From NCBI RefSeq assembly GCF_016745235.1, contig NZ_JAELVM010000003.1, positions 682,001 through 746,000 of the forward strand: DNA of 64,000 nt. The letters run 5' to 3'. Position numbers and translations under genes: made by a program. Numbering within the stretch: the stretch's first letter is position 1; each line of letters begins with the position of its first letter. The notes beneath the pieces are model-generated. The model was not told where the DNA came from. It was given only the letters and a program-made list of their open reading frames with translations, and did not search any database. The stretch is from Chryseobacterium endalhagicum (GTDB taxonomy: Bacteria; Bacteroidota; Bacteroidia; Flavobacteriales; Weeksellaceae). Shown piece by piece: positions 1 through 8,728 of this stretch.

Positions 1-1
1 C

Positions 2-1201
2 GGTTATTTAATGATCACCAACCACGAGATCACCCAATCTGTATCAAGAGTTTATTTAGATAAAACATTCAAGCCTGTAAAAGGAGAATACATCCTGAAC
101 GGAATCGGTGGGATGACCAGATTATGTTCTGCGACCCTTGCCACTCCGGAAACCCATGGATTCAGTGCATTCCTTACCGCTGGAGAATCCGGTGAAGAAA
201 GTATGGTTCACGCTATTAATCCATTGGCTCCTGCTTCTCAGGCTGCAGACCAGACCAGAGTAAAGCCCGCTTTGGGAAAAGCTTCTATGGAAAATGCCGT
301 TCCGCTTCCTAAAGATGTTTCAGGAGGGAAAACCTACATTATGATTGGGGAAGACCAGTCTTATTCTTCATCACACCAGTCTGCAGGACAGCTGATCATG
401 TATGTTTCCAATACCCAGGGAGATCTTGAGAACGGAAAATTATATGCTTTGAAAAGAACGAACAGCAACTATACGGAAACCGATATGGTAAAAGGAGGTT
501 CTTACGATGTGGAATTTGTAGAAATTACCAACGCTAAAAACTCAACCGGCGCGCAGATCAATCAGAAAAATATTGACAACAGCGCGATCCGTTTTTCAAG
601 AGTTGAAGATGTAGATTACAGAAAAGGAGCCGGAAAAGGAAGAGAAATCTACTTTACGGCAACCGGAGAATCTTCAGACGGTGTTACTCCAAAACCGGGA
701 CTTACGATGTGGGGAAGAGTCTACAAGCTGGTTCTGAATGAAAACAATATGCTGACAGGAAAGCTGGAAGTGGCAGCAGAAGGAGATTCAAATCCGGGGC
801 ACAACCTGATCAATCCTGACAACCTTTGTGTTACTGAAAACTTTGTGTATATCCAGGAAGACGGAGATTCATATTATCCGGCAGCCACCCACGATTCTTA
901 TATCTGGCAGCTGAATATTGCTACGAAGCAGTACAAGCCATGGCTAAATATGAAACACAACAGAGGAGATGCTGCATGGCAGACCGCTTACAACCAGTCC
1001 GGAAACCTTCAGAAATTCGGTTCATGGGAATTTGGAGCCATGGTTGATATTTCAGATATCATCGGAATTCCGAATACTTTCGCAGTCAATATCCACTCTC
1101 ATACATGGCAGAAAGATAAATTTAAAAATGCTGACGGTGCCGGAGTGAATACCAATAAGGAAGGAGGCCAGATTGTAATCATCAGAAACGTAGAGAAATA
1201 A
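2..1201 (+). CDS. PhoX/DUF839-family protein, 5'-truncated by window edge
   Basis: The reading frame is already open at the first base (Gly-Tyr-Leu precede the first Met at 11), so this is the C-terminal part of a longer gene. The sequence fits the PhoX/DUF839 family of secreted Ca-dependent alkaline-phosphatase-like beta-propellers: an NHEIT motif near the beginning, MWGRVYKL, and NLINPDNLCV followed by YIQEDGDSYYP, the position where PhoX proteins carry their conserved DG(L/N) loop. The C-terminus ends with a typical strand (GGQIVIIRNVEK). The N-terminal export signal would lie outside the window. A phosphatase or phosphodiesterase role in the periplasm or outside the cell is inferred from the family only. 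A di-haem peroxidase gene follows 61 bp downstream on the same strand. Confidence 0.72.
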   Translation, partial: GYLMITNHEITQSVSRVYLDKTFKPVKGEYILNGIGGMTRLCSATLATPETHGFSAFLTAGESGEESMVHAINPLAPASQAADQTRVKPALGKASMENAVPLPKDVSGGKTYIMIGEDQSYSSSHQSAGQLIMYVSNTQGDLENGKLYALKRTNSNYTETDMVKGGSYDVEFVEITNAKNSTGAQINQKNIDNSAIRFSRVEDVDYRKGAGKGREIYFTATGESSDGVTPKPGLTMWGRVYKLVLNENNMLTGKLEVAAEGDSNPGHNLINPDNLCVTENFVYIQEDGDSYYPAATHDSYIWQLNIATKQYKPWLNMKHNRGDAAWQTAYNQSGNLQKFGSWEFGAMVDISDIIGIPNTFAVNIHSHTWQKDKFKNADGAGVNTNKEGGQIVIIRNVEK

Positions 1202-1262
1202 CTTTTCAATATTCAATAAAAATCCAGAGTATCAGCGGGAATATTTCCGTTGATACTTTTTC

Positions 1263-3083
1263 ATGCCTATGAAAATATTTTCAAAATATCCGGTTCTTTT
1301 TGCTGTATTTACTGCAGCTGTTCTTTTTATTCTTTTTCAATGTAAAACCGATAAACACCAGCCCATCAACGAGGATCTGGGGACGGTAAAAAATGAAATT
1401 TCCAAAACCAATACTGCATTTGAAAAACAGATCAATGAACTGATGGCTCTTGTTTCCAGAAATGCAGATGAAAAAGCTATTCAGACTAAGTTTGAAGAAC
1501 TCAGAATCACTTATAAAAAAATGGAATGGGCGGTAGAATATTTTCTTCCGAATTCTGCCCGATTTATCAACGGTCCTGCCCTGCCGGAAATTGAGATGGA
1601 TGAACATACGGAACTGGAACCTGAAGGACTTCAGGTGCTGGAAGAGCTTTTCTATCCATACACTCCCGAAAATAAGGATGAAGCGGTACGTTATCTCAAA
1701 AAGCTGATCAATAAAAGCAATACCATTAAAACCAATTTCCAAGCGATCACCATCAGCAAAGATCAGATATTTGATGCTGCCAGACAGGAAATTTTCAGGA
1801 TCTCAAGTTTGGGTATTTCCGGTTTTGACACGCCCGTTTCCGGAACATTTTTAAAGGAAATGCCGTATTCGCTGGAAGCTGTTCAACTCACTCTACAGCA
1901 GATCTCTACCGAAAAATCAAAAGAAAAAGCACTGAAAGACATCAACTCAGCGATTGGTGCAGCAGTGAATGTTCTTAAAAAAAATACAGACCGGAATACT
2001 TTTGATTATGTGAATTTTATTCCCGGCCATTTAAATAAAATCACCTCTTTATTACTTGAATTTAAAAAGCAGGAAGCCATCCCGGATATTGAAGTGACTT
2101 CAGCATTAAGCAAAAGTGCCGCTACTTTTTTCTCCAAAAACGCTTTCAATCCCAATGCCTTTGTTCCCGGAAAAGAATTCGCGTTCTCTGATGAAAAGGC
2201 TGCTTTAGGCAAAAAACTGTTCAATGATAAAATTCTTTCCAACAACAATACCAGAAGCTGTGCGACCTGTCATATCCCTGAAAAAGCCTTTACAGACGGA
2301 CTTGCAAAATCCATGTCCCTTGAAAATGCAGAACTTCTGAGGAATACCCCTTCCTTAAACTATGCAGGTTTCCAGCACGGACAGTTCTGGGATATGCGGA
2401 AAGATGATCTGGAAGGCCAGAGCTCGGATGTAATCTCCAATAAAGAAGAAATGCACGGCGACCTGAATATTATTCTCGGTAAGATCAATCAGAATCCTGA
2501 CTACCTCCCTGAATTCAAAAAAATCTATCGTACCTCAAAAGCTGAAACATGGCAGCTTCAGAATGTACTGGCAAGCTACATCCGTTCTCTCGCGAAATTC
2601 AATTCCAATTTTGATGAATATATGCGTGGAAACCGCTCTGCCATGACAGAAAACCAGAAACAGGGCTTCAATCTTTTTGTGGGAAAAGCCCAGTGTGCTT
2701 TGTGCCATTTTATTCCTTTGTTTAACGGTACCGTTCCTCCAAATTTCAAAAAAACAGAGCAGGAAGTACTGGGAACGGCCGTAAACGGAAACAATCAAAG
2801 TTTTGATCAGGATCTGGGAAGAGGAAAATTCCATCAGACAGTGGAAGCATTACAGCATTCCTTTAAAACCCCAACTTTAAGAAACATTAGCAAAACAGCT
2901 CCATACATGCATAACGGAGGTTATAAAACATTAAAAGAAATCATGAATTTTTACAATAAAGGCGGCGGAAAAGGTTTCGGTTTTAAAGTAGAAAACCAGA
3001 CGCTTTCCGATACTCCGCTGCAGCTTAGTGATCAAGAAATGGATCTTGTGATTGATTTTATGGGAGCTTTGAATGACCGGTAA
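1263..3083 (+). CDS. Di-haem cytochrome c peroxidase (MauG/CcpA family) lipoprotein
   Basis: 606 residues. The N-terminus has one hydrophobic segment ending in LFQC, which resembles a lipobox, so it is probably a periplasm-facing lipoprotein; Met1 or Met3 (1269) could be the start. Residues about 40-290 form a helical extension. The C-terminal half is a bacterial di-haem cytochrome c peroxidase: first CxxCH (CATCH) at residues 333-337 and second CxxCH (CALCH) at 478-482, with the family segments NTPSLNYAGFQHGQFWDMR between them and TPTLRNISKTAPYMHNG after the second haem. Family members reduce peroxide using electrons from cytochromes; some MauG relatives oxidise protein side chains. It probably follows the PhoX-like gene in the same transcript. 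Confidence 0.85.
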   Translation: MPMKIFSKYPVLFAVFTAAVLFILFQCKTDKHQPINEDLGTVKNEISKTNTAFEKQINELMALVSRNADEKAIQTKFEELRITYKKMEWAVEYFLPNSARFINGPALPEIEMDEHTELEPEGLQVLEELFYPYTPENKDEAVRYLKKLINKSNTIKTNFQAITISKDQIFDAARQEIFRISSLGISGFDTPVSGTFLKEMPYSLEAVQLTLQQISTEKSKEKALKDINSAIGAAVNVLKKNTDRNTFDYVNFIPGHLNKITSLLLEFKKQEAIPDIEVTSALSKSAATFFSKNAFNPNAFVPGKEFAFSDEKAALGKKLFNDKILSNNNTRSCATCHIPEKAFTDGLAKSMSLENAELLRNTPSLNYAGFQHGQFWDMRKDDLEGQSSDVISNKEEMHGDLNIILGKINQNPDYLPEFKKIYRTSKAETWQLQNVLASYIRSLAKFNSNFDEYMRGNRSAMTENQKQGFNLFVGKAQCALCHFIPLFNGTVPPNFKKTEQEVLGTAVNGNNQSFDQDLGRGKFHQTVEALQHSFKTPTLRNISKTAPYMHNGGYKTLKEIMNFYNKGGGKGFGFKVENQTLSDTPLQLSDQEMDLVIDFMGALNDR

Positions 3084-4354
3084 ATGTTATTTTGTCTCAA
3101 AACAAAATCGTGTCAATCTGCGAAAATATATGGTCAAAAAATAATCTTCATTATCTGCAAAATCTGCGAGAGATAAAACTTTAAACCATTAAGATTTCTT
3201 TTAAGTTTTTAAGAGTATTAAGTCTGAGCTTCGCTTTAAGGCATTCTTTCTTAAAAATCTTTAGATTTTACCTTAATTATTCTGATTATCTTCATTTATC
3301 TTAATGTTTCAAAAAACTATGCGCAGTCATTGTGCTTTAATAATTTGCTTTCTCTACATATTCTTTTGTCTTGAAACAAAAAGAATCAAAAATTCAAGAC
3401 CTGGAAACTTCCGCTAAAAATAAATCCTGTTCTCTAAAAATTCTAAAACTTGCGCGAGTTCAATGGGGATTACTCGGTTCGGAATGAGTCTCGCGCTTCA
3501 GACAGTAGAATTTTCTTAACGTTCACAGCATTTATTTTCTTAACGCTCCATTTTCCTATGTCAATTTTATTGCAGTTATAAAAACCCACCTTTAAAAAAT
3601 CTGGGAAAATCTGTGAGAAATATATAAAATCCAACATTATCAAATTTTATCGCAGATAAAATCCTCGCGCCTTAAAAAAAGTTAGTTTTAAAGAAAATTT
3701 GCGCCCTTGCGTTTATCCAACAATTTAAAGAAATCAATATCAAAAATATTTTATTATATTCTTTTGCCTTGAAGCAAAAGAAACAAAAATTCAAGACCTG
3801 GAAACTTCCGCTAAAAATAAATCCTGTTCTCTAAAAATTATAAAACTTGCGCGAGTTCAATTGGGATTACTCGGTTCGGAATGAGTCTCGCGCTTCAGAC
3901 AGTAGAATTTTCTTAACGTTCACAGGATTTATTTTCTTAACGCTCCATTTTCCTATGTCAATTTTATCGCAGTTATAAAAACCCAGCCTTTTAAAAATTT
4001 GTGTCAATCTGCAAAAATCTGTGGTTAAAAAATAATCTGCATTACCTGCAAAATCCGCGAGAGATAAAATATTAAACCATTAAGATTCTTTAAGTTTTTA
4101 AGACTATTAAGCTTAAGCTTCGCTTTAAGGTATATGTCTTAAAAAATCTTTAGATTTCACCTTAATTATTCTTATTATCTTCATTTATCTTAATGTTTCA
4201 AAAAACTATACGCAATCATCTGTGAAAATCTGTGAAATCAGTGGTTAAAAAAATAAATACAGCATTTTCTTGAACTCAATTATTCTATCAGAAAATTAGA
4301 TTAAATCAATGTATTAACAAATCATAAAAACTTTCCAGACACAAGAAATATTAC
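3084..4354. repeat. Non-coding block with two ~400-bp repeat copies
   Basis: About 1.3 kb without a credible gene. Two related units begin near 3358 and 3758 (400 bp apart). They share the hairpin word around CTTTTGC-CTTGAA-GCAAAAG, a GCGCGAG/CTCGCGC inverted pair spaced by about 38 nt (near 3454 and 3852), and the tail ending in ATTTTATCGCAGTTATAAAA. The flanks carry words such as TCTGCGAAAATCTGTGG and TTAAGATTCTTTAAG that recur at many intergenic sites in this window. The same unit forms the tandem array at 8.7-10.5 kb. Confidence 0.8.
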
Positions 4355-4362
4355 TATTTTTG
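4355..4362 (+). promoter_or_regulatory. Putative -7 promoter element for the DUF5686 gene
   Basis: TATTTTTG matches the Bacteroidota -7 consensus TAnnTTTG and lies 13 nt before the start codon. No convincing TTG -33 element is visible at the usual distance. Confidence 0.35.
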
Positions 4363-4375
4363 ATCTAGTTTTTGC

Positions 4376-6790
4376 ATGAAAAGGTTTTTATTTTTAGTGT
4401 TCTTGTTAATCTGTTTCTTTGGTTATTCCCAATCAAAGATCAGAGTTATTGACGAAGTTGATCAAAAGCCTGTTTCGAATGCAAAAATATCCTGTGACGG
4501 AAAGGTTTTGGGATACACAGACGTTCAGGGGACGCTGGAGTTTAAAGCCTCATGCAGCACCTTAGAAATTCAGGCTGAAAAATATCAGAATGAAACAGCA
4601 ACTACAGAAGCAGATATGGAGGTTTCGCTGCTTAGAAAAGCATCAAAGACCACTGATATTGAAGAAGTAATTATTGAAGACCGGAGCGATCCCCGTGCTT
4701 TGGAAGTCCTTAAAAAAGTGAACCAGCTTTTCAATGAAAATTCACCGAAAAGTTTAGGATCCTATTCATTCAAATCTTACGAGAAGGTTTCCCTGGATAT
4801 CGATCAGGACAGTATTTCACAATTTAACCAGTTTTTTAATGACACGAATCTTTTCAGAAAAAAAAGGGAAAAAGATTCTATAGGCAACCTTTCTGCAAAA
4901 CAGATTTTTTCAAAAAGCAAACTTTTTCTGTGGGAAAGAGCCCAGGAGTTTCTCTATTCTAAAAAATATGGGGAAAAGGTCAATATTCTGGACAATAGAA
5001 TTTCCGGTCTCAAACAGCCGATCTATGAAATGATTGCCATTCAGCAGAGCAACAGAGATAAAATCCCCAATCAGATCAAGCAGGAAAACCGGGGACTTTA
5101 CCGTTTTTTCCTTTCAGACACCATTGAGGTGGGTGGAAGAAAAACTTTTGTGATCCGTTTCCGTGAAGTGAATTATAAAAAGCCGGATAAACGAAGAAAA
5201 TACAACGGTGCCATTTATATAGATACTGAAACCTACGGAATTCAAAAAATCGAGAATTTCAGCAAGAATAAAAACGATGGGATTATCACCAGCACCTGGG
5301 TTTTCTACAATAATAAATGGTTTCTTGCTCAGGAAAAGGTAAAACTGAGGATGAGCAGAGTGGCTATGGAAGAGGAAAATAAAGAAAAGAAGGAAGAACA
5401 TTCCGAGAAAAAGGATAAAACCAGTTTCGGAACGTATGCTTTCCTGACATCTACCTATTTTGATTTTAAATCGCCGATTGAAGAAGAGCGAAATGATTTT
5501 AAAGGCTACACCTATTCTGTAAAAAATGCGGACGGACATCTTCTGGACCAGTACAGAACAGACCCTCTGACGGAACGGGAGCGCAATACCTACACAACGA
5601 TCGATAGCCTGGGTAAAAAATATAATATCGACAGTAAAGCAAAAATTCTGACGGGTCTCATCAATGGACAGATCAGAATGGGCATCGTGGATTTTGCTGT
5701 AGATGAAATTGTGAATTATAGCTTATATGAAGGTTTCCGACTTGGTTTAAAAGTCAAACTGAATGAAACTTTCAATCCTTACTTTTCACCGGACTACTAT
5801 TTCGCCTACGGTTTCAAAGATGACAAATGGAAATATGGAATCGGTCTTGACATGAAGACGACGCTGGATAAAAATTCATTCTTCAGAATCGAGTATTATG
5901 ATGACGTAACAGCTTCAGGAGAGTTTTACCGCAGGCTCTGGAATTTCAAGATGAGAACGATGAATTACGGAAATAACATCAACAATGATAAATACTACCA
6001 CTTCCGGGGTGGTTCACTATCTTATCTGAACGATGTAACCAACGGGCTCACGCTGGTTTTTGCTGCCAAAAGAAATATTGAAGAGGCTAAGTTTGATTAT
6101 GAATTTAGAGGAAGAGGCGGCGAATTCGATAATTTCAATACTTTATTTACATTAAAATATTCTCCGAACTCTACGAATATCATGACCCCACAGGGAAAAT
6201 CGATCATTGATCAGAAGTATCCTGAGCTGTATTTTAACTATGAACAGAGCTACAAGGCTTTAGGCGGAGATTTTAATTACACCCGTTTCGATGTGCTCTT
6301 TGTTCACAATTTTAAGACAATGCTTGGGACTACAGGGTTCAGGCTGTATGGGGGAATGGTTTTGGGAGAAGCTCCGATCTGGAAGCATTTTACCATGAAT
6401 GGTCTGGCCTCTCCCAGAAAGGATTTTAATTTCAACTTAACTTCTTATCTTGGTTTTGCAACGCTGGAAGGCGGAAAATACTATAATGATAAATTCATTG
6501 CGTACTATTTCACCCATAAACTTCCTTTATATTTTAAAAGTTTCGGGCAGAATATTTCCAGCTTTGATTTTGTTTTAAGAGGAACCATCGGAGATATGAA
6601 GCATCCGGAATACCATCAGTTTAAATTCAGGAAACTGGATCATCTTTATCAGGAAGTCGGCCTGGAGTGGAATAATTTCCTGTCCAGCTACTTCAATCTG
6701 GGTTTATTCTACAGAGTCGGATATTACACCACTCCCAATTTTAAACAGAACTTCGCGATTCAGTTTAAGCTGAAACTATTAGAATTTTAA
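4376..6790 (+). CDS. DUF5686 / carboxypeptidase-regulatory-like outer-membrane protein
   Basis: 804 residues. A signal peptide (MKRFLFLVFLLICFFGYSQ) is followed by a carboxypeptidase-regulatory-like beta-sandwich of about 80 residues (KIRVIDEVDQKPVSNAKISCDGK), a linker, and a long C-terminal region rich in alternating aromatic and hydrophobic residues, ending FKLKLLEF as in outer-membrane barrels. This order is that of the DUF5686 family found almost only in Bacteroidota. Function is unknown; an outer-membrane location is inferred. A charged Glu/Lys stretch (EEENKEKKEEHSEKKDKT, residues about 335-352) interrupts the middle. The next small gene begins 31 bp downstream. Confidence 0.8.
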   Translation: MKRFLFLVFLLICFFGYSQSKIRVIDEVDQKPVSNAKISCDGKVLGYTDVQGTLEFKASCSTLEIQAEKYQNETATTEADMEVSLLRKASKTTDIEEVIIEDRSDPRALEVLKKVNQLFNENSPKSLGSYSFKSYEKVSLDIDQDSISQFNQFFNDTNLFRKKREKDSIGNLSAKQIFSKSKLFLWERAQEFLYSKKYGEKVNILDNRISGLKQPIYEMIAIQQSNRDKIPNQIKQENRGLYRFFLSDTIEVGGRKTFVIRFREVNYKKPDKRRKYNGAIYIDTETYGIQKIENFSKNKNDGIITSTWVFYNNKWFLAQEKVKLRMSRVAMEEENKEKKEEHSEKKDKTSFGTYAFLTSTYFDFKSPIEEERNDFKGYTYSVKNADGHLLDQYRTDPLTERERNTYTTIDSLGKKYNIDSKAKILTGLINGQIRMGIVDFAVDEIVNYSLYEGFRLGLKVKLNETFNPYFSPDYYFAYGFKDDKWKYGIGLDMKTTLDKNSFFRIEYYDDVTASGEFYRRLWNFKMRTMNYGNNINNDKYYHFRGGSLSYLNDVTNGLTLVFAAKRNIEEAKFDYEFRGRGGEFDNFNTLFTLKYSPNSTNIMTPQGKSIIDQKYPELYFNYEQSYKALGGDFNYTRFDVLFVHNFKTMLGTTGFRLYGGMVLGEAPIWKHFTMNGLASPRKDFNFNLTSYLGFATLEGGKYYNDKFIAYYFTHKLPLYFKSFGQNISSFDFVLRGTIGDMKHPEYHQFKFRKLDHLYQEVGLEWNNFLSSYFNLGLFYRVGYYTTPNFKQNFAIQFKLKLLEF

Positions 6791-6821
6791 ACAATATTTA
6801 TCAATACATAAAAAACAAAAC

Positions 6822-7058
6822 ATGCAGAGAATAGAAATAAAAGCAGAACAGTTTTTTGAATTACTAAGACTGAAAGATACTCCGATGTGGGAAATTTTCG
6901 CACAGATGATCGATGGTAATGAAAAGGAGATTATATTTCTTGACAATGAAGATAAAGTCCTTTTTAACTATATCCTTCCTGCTGACAAAGAAAAGCTGGA
7001 GGAAGACAGAAAGGAATTTTCAAAACAGTTCTCAGATAAATTGGCTAACTTCAATTAA
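6822..7058 (+). CDS. Small acidic conserved-type protein, unknown function
   Basis: 78 residues, no signal peptide or membrane segment, rich in Glu, Lys and Asp (EEDRKEFSKQFSDKL near the C-terminus suggests a helix). It sits 31 bp after the DUF5686 gene and ends 7 bp before the M28 peptidase start, so the three are probably co-transcribed. A longer frame of the peptidase gene overlaps it, but the peptidase signal peptide begins after this gene ends. I do not recognise the family. Confidence 0.6.
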   Translation: MQRIEIKAEQFFELLRLKDTPMWEIFAQMIDGNEKEIIFLDNEDKVLFNYILPADKEKLEEDRKEFSKQFSDKLANFN

Positions 7059-7065
7059 AAATCTG

Positions 7066-8535
7066 ATGAATAAAAGTTACGTATTCTCTATACTCAGTAT
7101 TTTCCTGTTCAGCCTTGGGAATGCCCAAAGCTATAAAAAGCCGCTGGTCTCTGCCATCAAAGAAACCGATCTCAGAAAAGACATGTACGAACTGGCTGCA
7201 GATCAGTTCTGGGGCCGTGAAGCCGGAACTTTAGATGAATTAAAAGTTTCCATGTGGCTTGCTGACAAAGCCAAAGAAGCCGGAATGAAACCTGCGGGTG
7301 ACAACGGCACATTCTTCCAGTTTTTTGATATGTACAGGCATCAGGTGATTCCTCAAAGCAGTTTTAAAATTGGAGACAAAAACCTGAAACTCTGGAGAGA
7401 TTTTCTGGTGTCCGAACCTGTAAATTCCTCCATAGATTCTGAAATTGTATATGCCGGAAATACAGAACCTGAAGAGCTGTCCAAACTAAATATCAAAGGA
7501 AAAGTTCTTGCTGTGAACGCATCAGATAAGAATATCGATAAGGAAATGACGCTTTTTGTAAGAAGATATCCCGGATTTGTAAGGACAAAATATTACAGCA
7601 AAGCTCTTGAACTGGGCGCAAAAGCCGTGATTTTCATCACAGACGATATTTCTGAAAAAAGCTGGGTGGAAGTGCTTCCTCAGATGACGAGAGGCACCTA
7701 CGGCGTGGAAGGTCTGAGAGAGAAAATAACAGATAATATTCCGGTTTTATGGATCAAAAGAGAAAATGCAGACTGGGTGAAAAGCAATCCTAAGATGTCT
7801 CTCAACCTCATCACGGAAACCTACAAATATCCTTCTGTCAATATCATCGGAAAGATAGAAGGTACCGATCCGGTTCTTAAAAACGAATACGTTTTACTCA
7901 GCGGTCACCAAGATCATGACGGAATCAGACATCCGGTAAAAAATGATACGATCTACAACGGTGCCGACGATAATGCCAGTACATGTGTTGCCATGCTTGC
8001 CATGGCCAGAGCTTATAAAAAGCAGCCGGGAAAAAGAAGTATTTTGTTTGTTTTCCATGGAGCGGAAGAAAGAGGATTACTCGGTTCCAGATGGCATGCC
8101 GCTCATCCGGTTGTTCCAAAAGAAAAGATCGTAGCTGTATTGAATGGTGATATGATCGGAAGGAATGACAATAATGAAGCTGCCCTTCTTGGAGGAAACG
8201 TACCCCATAAAAATTCTGAAGAGCTGGTAAAAATGGCCGAGGAAGCCAATAATGAAAGTACAAAATTCACATACCTGAAAGACTGGGATTCTCCGAATCA
8301 TGCTGAATATTTCTACTTCAGAAGTGATCATTTGCCGTATGCAAAAGCCGGAATTCCTGCAGTATTTTTCACCAGTGTGCTGCATGATCAGTACCATACA
8401 CCACAGGATGAATCTGAAAATATCAACTATAAAAAGCTGTATAAAATGACGGAATGGATGTACAGAACATCCTGGAAGGTTGCCAATGAAACAGAGCGGC
8501 CGAAAGTGATTTCTAATTTTACGCTTGAGAGATAA
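7066..8535 (+). CDS. Secreted M28-family zinc aminopeptidase
   Basis: 489 residues from Met at 7066. This start is preferred over the in-frame Met at 6913 because it begins a clean signal peptide (MNKSYVFSILSIFLFSLGNAQ) and avoids overlapping the upstream gene. A PA-like insert (residues about 120-260) precedes the M28 catalytic domain. Zinc ligands are visible in order: His in SGHQDHDG, the bridging Asp in NGADDNAS, the Glu pair in HGAEERG, Asp in NGDMIGR and His in QYHTPQDE. M28 enzymes remove N-terminal residues from peptides; this one is probably periplasmic or secreted. A strong terminator follows immediately. Confidence 0.88.
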   Translation: MNKSYVFSILSIFLFSLGNAQSYKKPLVSAIKETDLRKDMYELAADQFWGREAGTLDELKVSMWLADKAKEAGMKPAGDNGTFFQFFDMYRHQVIPQSSFKIGDKNLKLWRDFLVSEPVNSSIDSEIVYAGNTEPEELSKLNIKGKVLAVNASDKNIDKEMTLFVRRYPGFVRTKYYSKALELGAKAVIFITDDISEKSWVEVLPQMTRGTYGVEGLREKITDNIPVLWIKRENADWVKSNPKMSLNLITETYKYPSVNIIGKIEGTDPVLKNEYVLLSGHQDHDGIRHPVKNDTIYNGADDNASTCVAMLAMARAYKKQPGKRSILFVFHGAEERGLLGSRWHAAHPVVPKEKIVAVLNGDMIGRNDNNEAALLGGNVPHKNSEELVKMAEEANNESTKFTYLKDWDSPNHAEYFYFRSDHLPYAKAGIPAVFFTSVLHDQYHTPQDESENINYKKLYKMTEWMYRTSWKVANETERPKVISNFTLER

Positions 8536-8540
8536 ATGAA

Positions 8541-8580
8541 AGTATCGGCGGCCCTTCGGGCCGCCGATACTCTTTTTTGT
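8541..8580 (+). terminator. Intrinsic terminator after M28 peptidase
   Basis: A perfect 14-bp stem (8541-8554 with 8558-8571), loop TTC, core GGCGGCCC/GGGCCGCC, followed by TCTTTTTT. The same GGCGGCC-TTC-GGCCGCC design ends tpiA at 25.5 kb. Confidence 0.92.
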
Positions 8581-8612
8581 CATTGCGAGGAGCGCAGCGA
8601 CGAAGCAATCTC
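8580..8612. repeat. REP-like interspersed element (CATTGCGAGGAGCG type)
   Basis: Contains CATTGCGAGGAGCG and CGACGAAGCAATCTC, with ATTGC/GCAAT ends able to pair. This word family is familiar from many unrelated bacterial genomes as a short intergenic repeat. Single copy in this window. Confidence 0.6.
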
Positions 8613-8642
8613 AAAGAAGAAAGCTTAGCTGCTGTCTTATAT

Positions 8643-8675
8643 AAACCTTATAGGTTTTAAAAACCTATAAGGTTT
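8643..8675. repeat. Palindromic repeat AAACCTTATAGG family, copy 1
   Basis: A 33-nt perfect palindrome whose left arm is AAACCTTATAGGTTTT. Related copies lie at 52068-52100 and 63697-63744. It could fold into a hairpin in either transcript direction. Confidence 0.75.
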
Positions 8676-8728
8676 GCTCCCTTACTATTATAAGTCACAT
8701 TATGGAAACATAGCAGTCTACAGCATTT

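Noticed and set aside
6913..7065. Upstream extension of the M28 peptidase frame
   Set aside because: It overlaps the small gene at 6822-7058 and lacks a signal peptide; Met at 7066 starts a clear one.
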